DNA from: Lactonifactor sp. BIOML-A5
GTDB lineage: Bacteria > Bacillota > Clostridia > Lachnospirales > Lachnospiraceae
Length of the DNA: 64,000 nucleotides
Reading direction: 5' to 3'
Assembly (NCBI RefSeq): GCF_009677585.1
Contig: NZ_WKYV01000006.1
Location: forward strand, 225,254-289,253
Shown here: in pieces, positions 23,060 to 32,236 of the stretch
Layout of the letters: every line of letters begins with the position of its first letter
Numbering within the stretch: the stretch's first letter is position 1
Notes under the pieces: model-generated
Database searches by the model: none
What the model saw: the letters and a program-made list of their open reading frames with translations, nothing else
What the model was told of the DNA's origin: nothing
Made by a program: the position numbers and the translations under genes

Positions 23060-24340
23060 ATGGCATCTGTTAGAAAAAGAGGTGCTACGTATCAAATAAC
23101 AGTAAGTAATGGCAGGGATGTTAACGGAAAGCAGCTGGTAGAGACAACTACATTTACACCAGATCCCAATAAAACAGAGAAGCAAAATAAAAAAGCCCTG
23201 GAAAAGTTTGTGTTTGAATTTGAAGAGAAAGTAAAAAGCGGGAAGTTCCTTGACGGTGAGAAAATGACCTATAAGGACTATATTGACCTATGGTTAAAGG
23301 ATTACGCTTATAAGCAGATGGAGCAAACCTCAATAGAGCGCAGCGAAAGCTCGCTGAATAATATCATACTGCCGGCCATCGGCCACTTGAAGCTGGCAAA
23401 GATTCAGCCTCTGCACATACAGGGACTTTACAACAACCTAATTGAAACCGGTTATACGGTGAATGGGAAGCAAAAAAAGTATAAGGCGAATACTATTAAG
23501 CGCGTGCACCAAATCATCAGCAGCACGCTAAATACGGCCGTACAGTGGCAATTAATAGAATCTAATCCCTGCAGCCGTGTCAAACCTCCTAAAGCGGATA
23601 GAAACGTCTCTGACATTAAAAATTTCACGCTGGAGGAGGCACAGATTTTTCTGGGACAGCTAGATAAAGAGTATGTGGTAACGCACAGCGGCAGAGCAAA
23701 AAAAGATGGATCCGCTGCGAAGGTACGATATGAAACACATAAAACCCCCTTGCAGTTTAAGGTGTTCTTCTATTTGGCCCTCTTCGGTGGGTTCCGCCTG
23801 GGAGAATTAATCGCACTGACCTGGGATGATATAGATTTTGAGAATAATACTATTAGTATTACAAAATCTACTGCACGAACAAAAAATGGCCTTATTACGA
23901 AAGCTCCCAAGACTATTTCTTCAATCCGTACTGTCTCCATGCCAATTGATACTATGCGTTTGCTTAAGAAATATAAACTGGAGCAAAATATTTACCGGAT
24001 CTCAGTAGGTGATTACTGGAAAGGGGATAAGCATATCTTTATTCAAGATGACGGTACGCAGATGGATATATCTACCCCTAATCATACCTTTAAAAAAATC
24101 ATACGGCGGTATAACGCTACTGCAGAAGATAATAAACGGTTACCAGAAATTACGCTTCACGGCCTCCGGCATACTTCTGCCACTCTGCTGATTGCACAGA
24201 AGAATGATGTAAGAACAGTGTCCAGCCGATTAGGGCACTCTGAGTGCTCCACCACTATGAATATTTATGCCCATGCATTAAGAAACAAAGATGAAGCCGC
24301 TGCCAATTCACTCAGCGATTTATTTCAAAAGAAAGCTTAA
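23060..24340 (+). CDS. int: Prophage tyrosine integrase, 426 aa
   Basis: A three-domain integrase. The arm-binding N-terminus (ASVRKRGATYQITVSNGRD) is followed by a core-binding domain (about 70-170) and the catalytic domain with Arg246 (GGFRLGEL), His367-x-x-Arg370 (HGLRH), His393 (RLGHSE) and Tyr403 (MNIYAH). The start is the ATG at 23060 after GAGAGGTG, five codons inside the open frame. It lies against the tRNA-Pro fragment, and three 11-bp repeats after its stop look like arm sites. It integrates and excises this prophage. Confidence 0.93.
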   Translation: MASVRKRGATYQITVSNGRDVNGKQLVETTTFTPDPNKTEKQNKKALEKFVFEFEEKVKSGKFLDGEKMTYKDYIDLWLKDYAYKQMEQTSIERSESSLNNIILPAIGHLKLAKIQPLHIQGLYNNLIETGYTVNGKQKKYKANTIKRVHQIISSTLNTAVQWQLIESNPCSRVKPPKADRNVSDIKNFTLEEAQIFLGQLDKEYVVTHSGRAKKDGSAAKVRYETHKTPLQFKVFFYLALFGGFRLGELIALTWDDIDFENNTISITKSTARTKNGLITKAPKTISSIRTVSMPIDTMRLLKKYKLEQNIYRISVGDYWKGDKHIFIQDDGTQMDISTPNHTFKKIIRRYNATAEDNKRLPEITLHGLRHTSATLLIAQKNDVRTVSSRLGHSECSTTMNIYAHALRNKDEAAANSLSDLFQKKA

Positions 24341-24354
24341 TACAGAACATGTTC

Positions 24355-24384
24355 TGACTAACGTTTGACTAACATTTGACTAAC
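24355..24384 (+). repeat. Three direct 11-bp repeats, putative integrase arm sites
   Basis: TGACTAAC occurs at 24355-24362, 24366-24373 and 24377-24384, one helical turn apart, between the integrase stop and the attachment core. That spacing and place fit arm-type binding sites of the integrase. The rest of 24385-24500 is AT-rich with AAAAAGC/TATAAAAAGC repeats and no gene. Confidence 0.6.
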
Positions 24385-24501
24385 AAAGTTATAAAAAGCC
24401 GCTAAAAGCTATAAAAAGCTATTTTAAAAGAATCGCGTATTTATCAGCAAAAACGGCATTTACATGAACATACATTCTGTTATTAAGAGCGATTTTGAAA
24501 T

Positions 24502-24543
24502 TTCGGGACGCAGAGGTCGCGTGTTCGAATCACGTCGCTTCGA
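24502..24543 (+). mobile_element. Prophage attachment site: 3' half of tRNA-Pro(CGG)
   Basis: The sequence can be folded as a tRNA 3' half. Anticodon loop TTCGGGA (24502-24508; anticodon CGG), 3' anticodon stem CGCAG, variable loop AGGTC, T arm GCGTG-TTCGAAT-CACGT, acceptor strand CGCTTCG and discriminator A (24543) follow in order. The bases before it do not pair with the anticodon stem, so the 5' half is absent. The integration core thus starts around the anticodon loop, and the restored full tRNA should lie at the prophage's left end outside the window. Confidence 0.8.
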
Positions 24544-24558
24544 CTACCTTGGCAGGGG

Positions 24559-24597
24559 CACCGTAAACTCTTTTTTAAGAGTTTACGGTGTTTTTTT
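24559..24597 (+). terminator. Strong terminator after the tRNA-Pro fragment
   Basis: A perfect 14-bp stem (24559-24572 with 24577-24590), a TTTT loop and seven T residues. It is the original terminator of the tRNA-Pro gene, now separated from its promoter by the prophage. Confidence 0.9.
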
Positions 24598-24641
24598 CTA
24601 CAGTAAAATCTACTAAAAACATTAAGGAAAGAGGATTACGT

Positions 24642-26021
24642 ATGAACCAGCTCCCCGATGCATTCCTATCCAGGATGAAGGAAATGCTGAAAGATGAATA
24701 TACTGCATTTGAAGCAAGCTACAGCCTTCCGAGACAATACGGTCTCCGGGTAAATACATTAAAAATCAGTCCAGAAGAATTTCAAAGAATCTCCCCCTTC
24801 CATCTTACTCCAATCCCCTGGATCCCCAATGGATTCTTTTATTCCGAAGAGGATCGGCCGGCCAGGCATCCTTACTATTACGCCGGACTCTACTATCTGC
24901 AGGAGCCCAGCGCTATGACACCTGCATCCAGGCTGGAGATTCAGCCGGGGGACAGGGTTTTGGATCTTTGCGCCGCACCAGGAGGGAAGGCTACGGAACT
25001 GGGGGCACGTCTGAGAGGAGAAGGCCTTCTGGCCGCCAATGAAATCAGTAATTCCAGGGCAAAAGCCCTTCTCAAAAATATAGAACTGTTTGGAATTCCC
25101 AATTCGTTTGTTCTAAATGAGGTCCCTTATCGTCTCGCGGAGGTTTTTCCGGAATACTTTAATAAAATCCTGGTGGACGCCCCCTGCTCCGGTGAGGGAA
25201 TGTTTCGGAAGGATCCCGCCGTGGCCGGAACCTGGACACCGGAACGTCCCAAGGAATTCGCCAAGCTCCAGAGAGAGATTTTGCCCGCTGCCGCTGCTAT
25301 GCTTTCACCTGGAGGTCTGCTCCTTTATTCTACCTGTACCTTTTCTCCGGATGAAAATGAAGGTGTGATCTCCTTTCTTTTGGAATCCAATCCCCAGCTC
25401 CGTCTTCTGCAGATGGAAGGGTATGAGGGATTCTCCCAGGGAAAACCCGATTGGGGCAATGGAAATCCGGAGCTTCAAAAATGTGTCCGTATCTGGCCGC
25501 ACCGCATGAACGGAGAAGGACACTTTATGGCTCTTTTTCAGAAGGAAGGTATCCCTCTGGAGCATTCAGGGACAGAAGGCAGCCTTCGCCTAAGGAAAGA
25601 GGATCGCAAGATTCTGGATGCCTTTTTTCAGGACGTTACCATGCCTCTGGATTGGAGCCGGGTAGAAGTACGGGGATCCAAGGCTTATTACCTTCCCAGC
25701 CCCTGCCCTGCAGTGCGGGGTCCCCGTTTTCTCCGAAACGGGCTCTGTCTGGGCGAACTAAAGAAAAATAGGTTTGAGCCAGGCCAGCCTTTGGCTCTGG
25801 CCATGAAAAAAAATCATTATCCATCTGTACTCTCCCTCGTCCCGGAAGATCCCAGGGTTATCCGCTATCTGAAAGGTGAAACTCTCCCCGTAGAGAGGCA
25901 CGAGACAAGCCGCTCTGAAGGATATCAGCTCGTCTGCGTCGACGATTTCCCTCTGGGTTGGGGAAAACTTGTCAGAGGAGTATTGAAAAACAAATATCCG
26001 GCAGGATGGCGAATCCGTTGA
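24642..26021 (+). CDS. RsmF/RsmB-type rRNA cytosine-C5 methyltransferase
   Basis: NOL1/NOP2/Sun-family enzyme: SAM-binding DLCAAPGGKAT, then VDAPCSGEG and YSTCTFSPDENEG, giving both catalytic cysteines. A C-terminal extension of about 150 residues (PUA-like/RsmF C domain) follows, as in RsmF-type proteins. It would methylate a cytosine of 16S rRNA. Start at the ATG 24642, after GGAAAGAGG; the frame upstream runs through the tRNA terminator. It is the first chromosomal gene beyond the prophage. Confidence 0.88.
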   Translation: MNQLPDAFLSRMKEMLKDEYTAFEASYSLPRQYGLRVNTLKISPEEFQRISPFHLTPIPWIPNGFFYSEEDRPARHPYYYAGLYYLQEPSAMTPASRLEIQPGDRVLDLCAAPGGKATELGARLRGEGLLAANEISNSRAKALLKNIELFGIPNSFVLNEVPYRLAEVFPEYFNKILVDAPCSGEGMFRKDPAVAGTWTPERPKEFAKLQREILPAAAAMLSPGGLLLYSTCTFSPDENEGVISFLLESNPQLRLLQMEGYEGFSQGKPDWGNGNPELQKCVRIWPHRMNGEGHFMALFQKEGIPLEHSGTEGSLRLRKEDRKILDAFFQDVTMPLDWSRVEVRGSKAYYLPSPCPAVRGPRFLRNGLCLGELKKNRFEPGQPLALAMKKNHYPSVLSLVPEDPRVIRYLKGETLPVERHETSRSEGYQLVCVDDFPLGWGKLVRGVLKNKYPAGWRIR

Positions 26022-26051
26022 TCCCACATAAACACATTCTGGGCAGGTTTT

Positions 26052-26070
26052 TGCAAATTATAAGTTTGCA
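26052..26070. promoter_or_regulatory. 19-bp operator shared with the prophage XRE gene
   Basis: TGCAAATTATAAGTTTGCA matches the palindrome at 4259-4277 in 17 of 19 positions. It lies 73 bp before the host XRE gene. The promoter boxes here are not clear, so whether it blocks or activates is open. Confidence 0.65.
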
Positions 26071-26142
26071 TTTGTAAATTTCTGGATTGTTTAGTTTTCA
26101 TTTTATTTGGCATACACTATAAAAAAGGAGTGTGTCTGCCAT

Positions 26143-26376
26143 ATGAATAAAAAACGAGAGCAACAATACAGAGAACTAGGTCTTACAATTGCATATTACA
26201 GGAAACTTAGAGGACTTACACAGATTCAGCTGGCAGAGGCTGTTGACTTAAGTCGTACACATATAAGTAATATTGAAGCACCAAAGGTGAAAACGTCTAT
26301 CTCTCTGGATAAACTATTCGATATCGCAGATATTCTGGAAGTACCTGTGAAGGATTTATTTGATTTCCGCTCATAA
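26143..26376 (+). CDS. XRE-family regulator, host side, 77 aa
   Basis: One-domain HTH protein: LGLTIAYYRKLRGLTQIQLAE, recognition helix LSRTHISNIEA, ending LEVPVKDLFDF. It is highly similar to the prophage island regulator at 4010-4240 and differs by one conservative change in the recognition helix core. The ATG at 26143 is the only good start, though GGAG lies about 12 bases upstream. Monocistronic, ended by a terminator shared with spoVG. Confidence 0.8.
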   Translation: MNKKREQQYRELGLTIAYYRKLRGLTQIQLAEAVDLSRTHISNIEAPKVKTSISLDKLFDIADILEVPVKDLFDFRS

Positions 26377-26381
26377 AAAAG

Positions 26382-26413
26382 GCTGCTGTACACAAATCGG
26401 TACAGCAGCTTTT
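26382..26413. terminator. Bidirectional terminator between the XRE gene and spoVG
   Basis: GCTGCTGTAC (26382-26391) pairs with GTACAGCAGC (26400-26409), with an A run before and TTTT after, so it can end both convergent genes. Confidence 0.85.
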
Positions 26414-26421
26414 CAATTCTA

Positions 26422-26709
26422 TTACAGTTCCCCAATCGCTTCTGCCGGCTCTTCAGCCATAGCCTGTTCGTATTTTTCAAGTATAATTGATTGGATACGT
26501 TCTCTCGTATTGGAGTTGATGGGATGCGCAATATCTCTGTACTCTCCGTCTGTTGCCTTTCTGCTAGGCATAGCAATAAACAATCCTTTTTCTCCTTCAA
26601 TCACCTTGATATCATGCACTACAAACTCTTCATCAATTGTAATAGATACTACTGCTTTCATTTTGCCTTCTTTTGCTACTTTTCTCACTCTTACGTCTGT
26701 AATGTTCAT
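26422..26709 (-). CDS. spoVG: Septation/sporulation regulator SpoVG
   Basis: Complete Spo[59 protein letters not shown]. An RNA/DNA-binding regulator that affects septation, sporulation and envelope genes in Firmicutes. Length 95 aa is normal. AAGGGG lies upstream of the ATG. It is downstream of, and in the same direction as, the glgCD pair. Confidence 0.95.
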   Translation of the reverse strand: MNITDVRVRKVAKEGKMKAVVSITIDEEFVVHDIKVIEGEKGLFIAMPSRKATDGEYRDIAHPINSNTRERIQSIILEKYEQAMAEEPAEAIGEL

Positions 26710-26747
26710 ACCCTAAGCCCCTTTCATAAGCCTTCTCTTTTTTATTG

Positions 26748-27863
26748 TTAAAGCACGTACCTCTCGTTCTTTTCCACTACTACTTTGATCCCATCTTCTC
26801 CGCAGTAGTAGGAATTTGCCCGAATCGTATCACGGCTTTCTACAATACAATTTTCGATATGTGTATTATCCCCCAGATATACATCATTCAAAATTATGGA
26901 GTTTTTTATCACACAGTTATTGCCAACAAATACCTTTTTGAAAAGAATAGAATTCTCTACCTCCCCATTGATAATGCATCCGCTGGATATTAAACTGTTC
27001 TTTATCGCCGCCCCGGGATTATATTTTGCCGGGGGCAGATCGTCAATCTTGGACTGAATCTCCGGATACTGGCGGAAGAAATAATTTCTCACTTCTGGTT
27101 TCAGGAAGTCCATATTGGTCCTGTAATAAGATTCCACAGAAGATATATTGCTCCAGTAGGTATTTATCTTATATCCGTAAATCCTCTTAAGGTTCTTGTA
27201 ACGAATTAGAATATCCTTTACGAAGTCGTGCCTGTCCTCCTGGGCACATTTCTCAATCAGCTCGATCAACTGTCTTCTTCTGATTACATAGATTCCAGTT
27301 GAGATCGTGTTTGAGTATGACACCATTGGTTTCTCATCAAATTCTTCGATTCTGCAGTCCTCATTCATTTTAAGGACTCCGAACCTGCTGGTATCCTCTC
27401 CGTTGACGTCTGTGCATACCACAGTTACATCCGCCCGCTTTGCAATGTGATACTCCAATACCTTATTATAGTCCAGCTTATAGATGCCGTCTCCGGATGC
27501 GATAACCACATACGGCTCATGACTGTTCTTCAAAAATTGGAGATTCTGGAAAATTGCATCCGCAGTTCCTCTGTACCAATTGCTGTTGTCAGAGGTAATT
27601 GTGGGGGTAAATATATAAAGTCCTCCCTGCTTTCTTCCAAAGTCCCACCATTTGGAGGAGCTCAGATGTTCGTTCAGGGATCTTGCGTTATATTGAGTTA
27701 ATACTGCCACCTTCTGGATATGAGAGTTGGACATATTGCTCAATGCGAAATCAATACTGCGATAGCTTCCTGCAATTGGCATAGCTGCGATTGCCCTTTT
27801 ATTAGACAGCTCTCTCATCCTGTAATTGTTACCGCCTGCCAGAATTATTCCTATTGCTCTCAT
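26748..27863 (-). CDS. glgD: Glycogen biosynthesis protein GlgD
   Basis: GlgD-type glucose-1-phosphate adenylyltransferase subunit: N-terminal [20 protein letters not shown], sugar-binding [14 protein letters not shown], and left-handed beta-helix repeats at the C-terminus ([26 protein letters not shown]). It is shorter than GlgC and lacks several catalytic residues, as is usual for the regulatory partner. Its ATG overlaps the glgC stop by 4 bases, so the two are made together as an ADP-glucose pyrophosphorylase complex. Confidence 0.93.
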   Translation of the reverse strand: MRAIGIILAGGNNYRMRELSNKRAIAAMPIAGSYRSIDFALSNMSNSHIQKVAVLTQYNARSLNEHLSSSKWWDFGRKQGGLYIFTPTITSDNSNWYRGTADAIFQNLQFLKNSHEPYVVIASGDGIYKLDYNKVLEYHIAKRADVTVVCTDVNGEDTSRFGVLKMNEDCRIEEFDEKPMVSYSNTISTGIYVIRRRQLIELIEKCAQEDRHDFVKDILIRYKNLKRIYGYKINTYWSNISSVESYYRTNMDFLKPEVRNYFFRQYPEIQSKIDDLPPAKYNPGAAIKNSLISSGCIINGEVENSILFKKVFVGNNCVIKNSIILNDVYLGDNTHIENCIVESRDTIRANSYYCGEDGIKVVVEKNERYVL

Positions 27864-29134
27864 GATTCCTCACCGTCCTTTATCAATGTTTCACCGCTCT
27901 CAAGTGTGCCGTCCGGATAATCCTCCGGAAGTGTCCTGCCGGAAATTGCTGTATTCTTGCCAACCTTAACATTGGATGGGATCTCGGAATTCTCTCCTAT
28001 GGTTACCAGCCCGAAGGAATATACTTTTGGTTTTACTTTATTCGGTACATCCTCTCCTACTCCGAGGACTACATCATCCCCGACCTGTACACATTCTGCA
28101 ATAATGGATTTGTCAATCACGCAGTTCCTGCCCACTGATGACTGCCTCATAATAATAGAATCCTTTACTACAGTACCCTTGCCTATAGTAACCCCCGCAC
28201 CGATTACAGAATTATGCACCTCTCCGTAAATCTCGCTGCCCTCGCCGATGATACAGCGATCCACCACGGAATCCTCTGAAATATACTGTGGCGGAATAAT
28301 GTCACCCTTAGTATAGATCTTCCAGAATTCTTCGTAGAGATTAAACTCCGGAATGATGTCAATCAGCTCCATATTCGCTTCCCAGTAAGAGCCCAGTGTA
28401 CCTACGTCTTTCCAATAGCCGTTATACTCATAGGCAAACAATCTCTGACCCTTTTCATGACAATAGGGAAGTATATGCATACCAAAGTCACAATTGCTCT
28501 GATCCTTCATAGCGATCAAAGCCTCTTTTAACACTGGCCAGCTGAATATATAAATACCCATAGAAGCCAGATTACTGCTTGGTTTCTCTGGTTTTTCCTC
28601 AAATTCTTTGATTCTGCTGACTTCATCCGTCACCACAATACCAAATCGGCTTGCCTCCTCAATAGGTACGGGCATTGTTGCAATTGTCACATCAGCTTTA
28701 TTGGCCTTATGGAAATCCAGCATCACCTCATAATCCATCTTGTAAATATGATCTCCCGATAAAATCAACACATAATCCGGATTATAGGTCTCCATATAGT
28801 CCATATTCTGGAATATCGCATTGGCTGTCCCGGTGTACCACTCACTGTTCGTACTCTTCTCATATGGGGGCAGCACGGTAACCCCGCCAACATTTCTATC
28901 TAAATCCCACGGAATTCCAATACCAATATGGGTATTAAGCCTCAAAGGCTGGTACTGTGTCAATACCCCTACTGTATCAACTCCTGAATTAATACAGTTA
29001 CTGAGCGGAAAATCAATAATTCTATATTTTCCACCGAATGCTACCGCAGGTTTTGCAACTTTTGCCGTTAAAACGCCAAGCCTGCTGCCCTGTCCACCTG
29101 CAAGCAGCATCGCAATCATCTCTTTCTTAATCAT
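27860..29134 (-). CDS. glgC: Glucose-1-phosphate adenylyltransferase GlgC
   Basis: Catalytic ADP-glucose pyrophosphorylase: [52 protein letters not shown], and C-terminal beta-helix repeats. Makes ADP-glucose from ATP and glucose-1-phosphate for glycogen. 424 aa is normal. It is preceded by a recognisable promoter. glgB, glgA and glgP are not in this window. Confidence 0.95.
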   Translation of the reverse strand: MIKKEMIAMLLAGGQGSRLGVLTAKVAKPAVAFGGKYRIIDFPLSNCINSGVDTVGVLTQYQPLRLNTHIGIGIPWDLDRNVGGVTVLPPYEKSTNSEWYTGTANAIFQNMDYMETYNPDYVLILSGDHIYKMDYEVMLDFHKANKADVTIATMPVPIEEASRFGIVVTDEVSRIKEFEEKPEKPSSNLASMGIYIFSWPVLKEALIAMKDQSNCDFGMHILPYCHEKGQRLFAYEYNGYWKDVGTLGSYWEANMELIDIIPEFNLYEEFWKIYTKGDIIPPQYISEDSVVDRCIIGEGSEIYGEVHNSVIGAGVTIGKGTVVKDSIIMRQSSVGRNCVIDKSIIAECVQVGDDVVLGVGEDVPNKVKPKVYSFGLVTIGENSEIPSNVKVGKNTAISGRTLPEDYPDGTLESGETLIKDGEES

Positions 29135-29167
29135 GCAATCACCTCTTGTCCTATATATGATTTCTCT

Positions 29168-29196
29168 ATTATATCATAAAAGCAGAAATTAGTGAA
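29168..29196 (-). promoter_or_regulatory. Promoter of glgCD
   Basis: On the minus strand TTCACT (29191-29196), 17 bp, TATAAT (29168-29173), with an AGAGGTGA ribosome binding site before glgC. The remaining gap up to murC (29197-29368) is AT-rich and holds no gene. Confidence 0.6.
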
Positions 29197-29368
29197 CATT
29201 TTTAACAAAAATTTAAAACCATATTCTGTCTTTTTGTGACATTTGTTGAGCTTTTTCTTCGGTTTCCCGTTTTTTGTGCATTTTAAACATAGTTATTTCC
29301 ACCTTTTTCATTGATATGAATTATTTTCCTCGCCTTCATGTTCCAAAATATAGAAAGAGAAGAAATCC

Positions 29369-29397
29369 TTTTCAATTCTGGAAGTTCAGAGTATAAT
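29369..29397 (+). promoter_or_regulatory. Promoter of murC
   Basis: TTTTCA (29369-29374), 17 bp, TATAAT (29392-29397), about 40 bp before the ATG. Divergent from glgCD. Confidence 0.55.
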
Positions 29398-29435
29398 AAC
29401 TCTAGAGAAAATATATGAAGGAGTATTAATGTACT

Positions 29436-30815
29436 ATGTATCAGATAGATTTTAAAAAACCCATGCACATCCATTTCATCGGCATCGGTGGAATCAGTAT
29501 GAGCGGGCTTGCAGAAATTCTGCTCCAGGAGGATTTTACCATTACCGGATCTGATTCCAGGGAAAGCAGCCTCACCCGGCGTCTGGAGGAACAGGGGGCC
29601 CGTATCTATTACGGACAGCGTGCCTCTAATATAGAAGAAACTACTCAGCTGGTTGTCTACACAGCGGCCATTCACCCTGACAATCCGGAATACACCTGCG
29701 CGGCAGACAAGAAGCTGCCTATGCTGTCAAGGGCTGAGCTTTTAGGACAGATTATGAAGAATTATGATACCCCCATTGCAGTCTCCGGCACTCACGGCAA
29801 GACTACCACCACTTCCATGATCTCTCACCTGCTCCTTGAGGGAGAACTGGATCCCACGATTTCCGTGGGGGGCATTCTGCCTGCAATCCATGGGAATATC
29901 CGTGTGGGTTCCTCGGAAACATTCATCACAGAAGCCTGTGAGTACACGAACAGCTTCCTTAGCTTTTTCCCAAAGATCAGTATTATTTTGAATATTGATG
30001 CTGATCATCTTGATTTTTTTAAAGATATTGACGATATTCGCCGATCCTTCCGCCTTTTTGCAGAGAAGCTTCCCGAGGACGGAACTTTAATTATCAACAG
30101 CGATATCCCCAATTATACAGAAATCACAGACGGACTGCCATGCGGCATCATTACCTACGGTCTGGAACAACAGGGAGATTACACCGCCTCTGAAATTACC
30201 TTTGACGAGTTTGCCCATCCTTCTTTTGACTGTCTGTACCAGGGACAGAAGATAGGCCGCTTTACCCTTCAGGTACCGGGCATTCACAACGTATCCAATG
30301 CACTCTCAGCCATTGCCCTTGGGAATAAGCTGGGTCTCACTGCAGAGACTATCAAAAAAGGGCTGCTGCACTTTGGAGGCACCGATCGACGTTTTCAATA
30401 TAAAGGTAAGGTAGGAGGGGTAACCGTCATTGACGATTATGCGCACCATCCCACAGAGATACGCGCTACCTTGACCACCGCAAAGAATTATCCCCATAAT
30501 ACCACCTGGTGCGTCTTCCAGCCACACACTTACACGCGGACAAAAGCGCTCATGGATGAATTTGCCCATGCGCTTACACTGGCGGATAAAGTCATACTGA
30601 CAGATATTTATGCGGCAAGAGAAACCGACAACCTTGGTATATCCTCCAAAATACTCCGGGATAAAATAGCAGATCTGGGGACAGAAGTATATTATTTCCC
30701 CACCTTTGATGAAGTCGAAAACTTTTTATTGGAAAACTGTACCCACGGAGATTTGTTGATAACTATGGGAGCCGGAGATGTGCTTAAAATCGGGGAAAAC
30801 CTGCTGGGAATCTAA
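29436..30815 (+). CDS. murC: UDP-N-acetylmuramate-L-alanine ligase MurC
   Basis: Cytoplasmic peptidoglycan ligase: GIGGISMSGLAEIL at the N-terminus, ATP-binding SGTHGKTTTTSM around residue 118, TEACEYTNSFL, LNIDADHLDFF, and DDYAHHPTEI in the C-terminal domain. It adds L-Ala to UDP-MurNAc. 459 aa is full length. GAAGGAG lies upstream of the ATG. Transcribed alone. Confidence 0.96.
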   Translation: MYQIDFKKPMHIHFIGIGGISMSGLAEILLQEDFTITGSDSRESSLTRRLEEQGARIYYGQRASNIEETTQLVVYTAAIHPDNPEYTCAADKKLPMLSRAELLGQIMKNYDTPIAVSGTHGKTTTTSMISHLLLEGELDPTISVGGILPAIHGNIRVGSSETFITEACEYTNSFLSFFPKISIILNIDADHLDFFKDIDDIRRSFRLFAEKLPEDGTLIINSDIPNYTEITDGLPCGIITYGLEQQGDYTASEITFDEFAHPSFDCLYQGQKIGRFTLQVPGIHNVSNALSAIALGNKLGLTAETIKKGLLHFGGTDRRFQYKGKVGGVTVIDDYAHHPTEIRATLTTAKNYPHNTTWCVFQPHTYTRTKALMDEFAHALTLADKVILTDIYAARETDNLGISSKILRDKIADLGTEVYYFPTFDEVENFLLENCTHGDLLITMGAGDVLKIGENLLGI

Positions 30816-30816
30816 C

Positions 30817-31026
30817 TTATCCACATTATCCACATGCTTATACACATTTTGTGTGCGAAGGGCATGTGGATTTTTTTGTGCATTTCCCTGTTGACATAAT
30901 TCGACTGCATTTTTTTACAAAATACCACAAATCCCTTGCTTTTTCACCTTTATTGGTTGTAAATAATATTTTTTCTTCTTTTCGTTCCCACACTATCCAC
31001 ATTATCCACATTATTCTTGTGGATTA
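30817..31026. other. Cluster of DnaA-box-like 9-mers before the dnaD-dnaC operon
   Basis: Exact TTATCCACA boxes occur at 30817-30825, 30826-30834 and 31002-31010. One-mismatch forms occur at 30838-30846 (TTATACACA), 30993-31001 (CTATCCACA) and, on the minus strand, 31018-31026 (TAATCCACA). The DNA between is AT-rich (30880-30990) with no gene. The cluster precedes primosome genes and could couple their expression to DnaA or titrate it. The first group coincides with the murC terminator stem, so part of it may be incidental. A TATAAT box (31080-31085, with extended TGTG) lies before dnaD. Confidence 0.6.
30828..30877 (+). terminator. murC terminator
   Basis: ATCCACATGC (30828-30837) pairs with GCATGTGGAT (30862-30871), with an inner ACACA/TGTGT pairing, then seven T residues. 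The left arm contains most of a DnaA-box sequence. Confidence 0.8.
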
Positions 31027-31118
31027 CTCAGAAAGAGGCTGTCAAAAAAATGCTTGTTCTCATTTAATGATAAGTGTGATATAATCACCGTGAACACGAA
31101 AAAAGGATGTGTACACTT

Positions 31119-32219
31119 ATGCGTCAGATTACCATACATAACCATTGTGCACTTGAGACTACTGTAATCTCTAATATTTTTTTGGATGACTATATGCCTC
31201 AGGCCAACGGAGAGTTTGTAAAAATATACCTACATCTGTTAAGGGCAACTGCCGTACCCGATGCGGCGATTACCCTTTCTTCCATTGCGGATACTTTTAC
31301 CTGTACGGAAAAGGATGTAATCCGGGCACTGAATTACTGGAAAAAAGCCGGGATCCTGGACATAACCCTGGATGAACAAAAAAATCTTACGGACATCGTA
31401 TTTTTGCCGCTGCAGAGCCGGCCGGCTTCCTCTGAGTCCCTGGCTGTCCGGGAAGATATCACCGCCCCGGTTGCCGCCACCGCAGAACGTGTGCCGGCGG
31501 AAAAAAGTCCGAAAAAAGCAAAGCTTACCTCCGACAGGGAGAAAAAGCTGAAGGAAAATGATGAAATCAAACAATTATTGTTTATAGCAGAGCAGTATCT
31601 GGGCAAAACTCTGTCTCAGACAGACGTGTCCCGAATTTTGTATTTTTATGATGAGCTTCATTTTTCCGCAGACCTCATTGAGTACCTTATAGAATACTGT
31701 GTCTCCAAGGGGAGCGCCAGTATGCACTACGTTGAGGCGGTGGCCCTTGCCTGGGCAAAGAATGGTATTACTACCGTGGCTATGGCCAAAAAGGAATCCT
31801 CTGCTTACCATAAAGATTACTATACCATTTTAAAAGCATTTGGAATCAAGGGCCGCAATCCCATTGAGGCTGAGATCCGCTATATGGATCTCTGGATGAA
31901 GGATTACGGGTTTACCCTGGATATTATTTCCCAGGCCTGCCAGCGCACTGTGCTTCAGACCAACCAGGCCAGCTTTCCCTATGCAGACAGCATCCTCGTC
32001 AGATGGAAAAAACAAGGTGTACACCACGTATCGGATATCGAGGTCCTGGACACCCGGCATCAGCAGGCAAAGGCCGAAAAGGCGGTCTCTGCGCCTCAGG
32101 CCAATACCCGCAAGCCGGCTTCCGGTAATGCTTCTAAGAATAAGTTTAATAATTTCCACCAGCGGGACTATGACGAAGATGAATTAAGTGCATTGGAAAG
32201 ACAACTATTGAACCAGTAA
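31119..32219 (+). CDS. DnaD-domain replication initiation protein
   Basis: Primosome component with a winged-helix N-terminus (ITLSSIADTFTCTEKDVIRALNYWKKAGIL) and two DnaD-like (DDBH2) segments: ISRILYFYDELHFSADLIEYLIEYC-type and YYTILKAFGIKGRNPIEAEI...WMKDYGF. A Lys/Ala/Pro-rich linker (about 105-155) separates them. It remodels origin DNA and helps bring the helicase loader encoded next. The ATG at 31119 is preferred to the ATG at 31107, which abuts the AAAGG box. It is followed by the loader after 17 bases. Confidence 0.88.
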   Translation: MRQITIHNHCALETTVISNIFLDDYMPQANGEFVKIYLHLLRATAVPDAAITLSSIADTFTCTEKDVIRALNYWKKAGILDITLDEQKNLTDIVFLPLQSRPASSESLAVREDITAPVAATAERVPAEKSPKKAKLTSDREKKLKENDEIKQLLFIAEQYLGKTLSQTDVSRILYFYDELHFSADLIEYLIEYCVSKGSASMHYVEAVALAWAKNGITTVAMAKKESSAYHKDYYTILKAFGIKGRNPIEAEIRYMDLWMKDYGFTLDIISQACQRTVLQTNQASFPYADSILVRWKKQGVHHVSDIEVLDTRHQQAKAEKAVSAPQANTRKPASGNASKNKFNNFHQRDYDEDELSALERQLLNQ

Positions 32220-32236
32220 AGTGAAGGAGACAAAAC

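Noticed and set aside
24502..24543. A working tRNA gene
   Set aside because: Only the 3' half is present; the preceding bases cannot form the acceptor, D or anticodon 5' strands.
30817..31026. Chromosomal replication origin
   Set aside because: Although DnaA boxes are clustered, dnaA, dnaN and rpmH are not adjacent and part of the cluster is a terminator stem, so I only call it a DnaA-box cluster.
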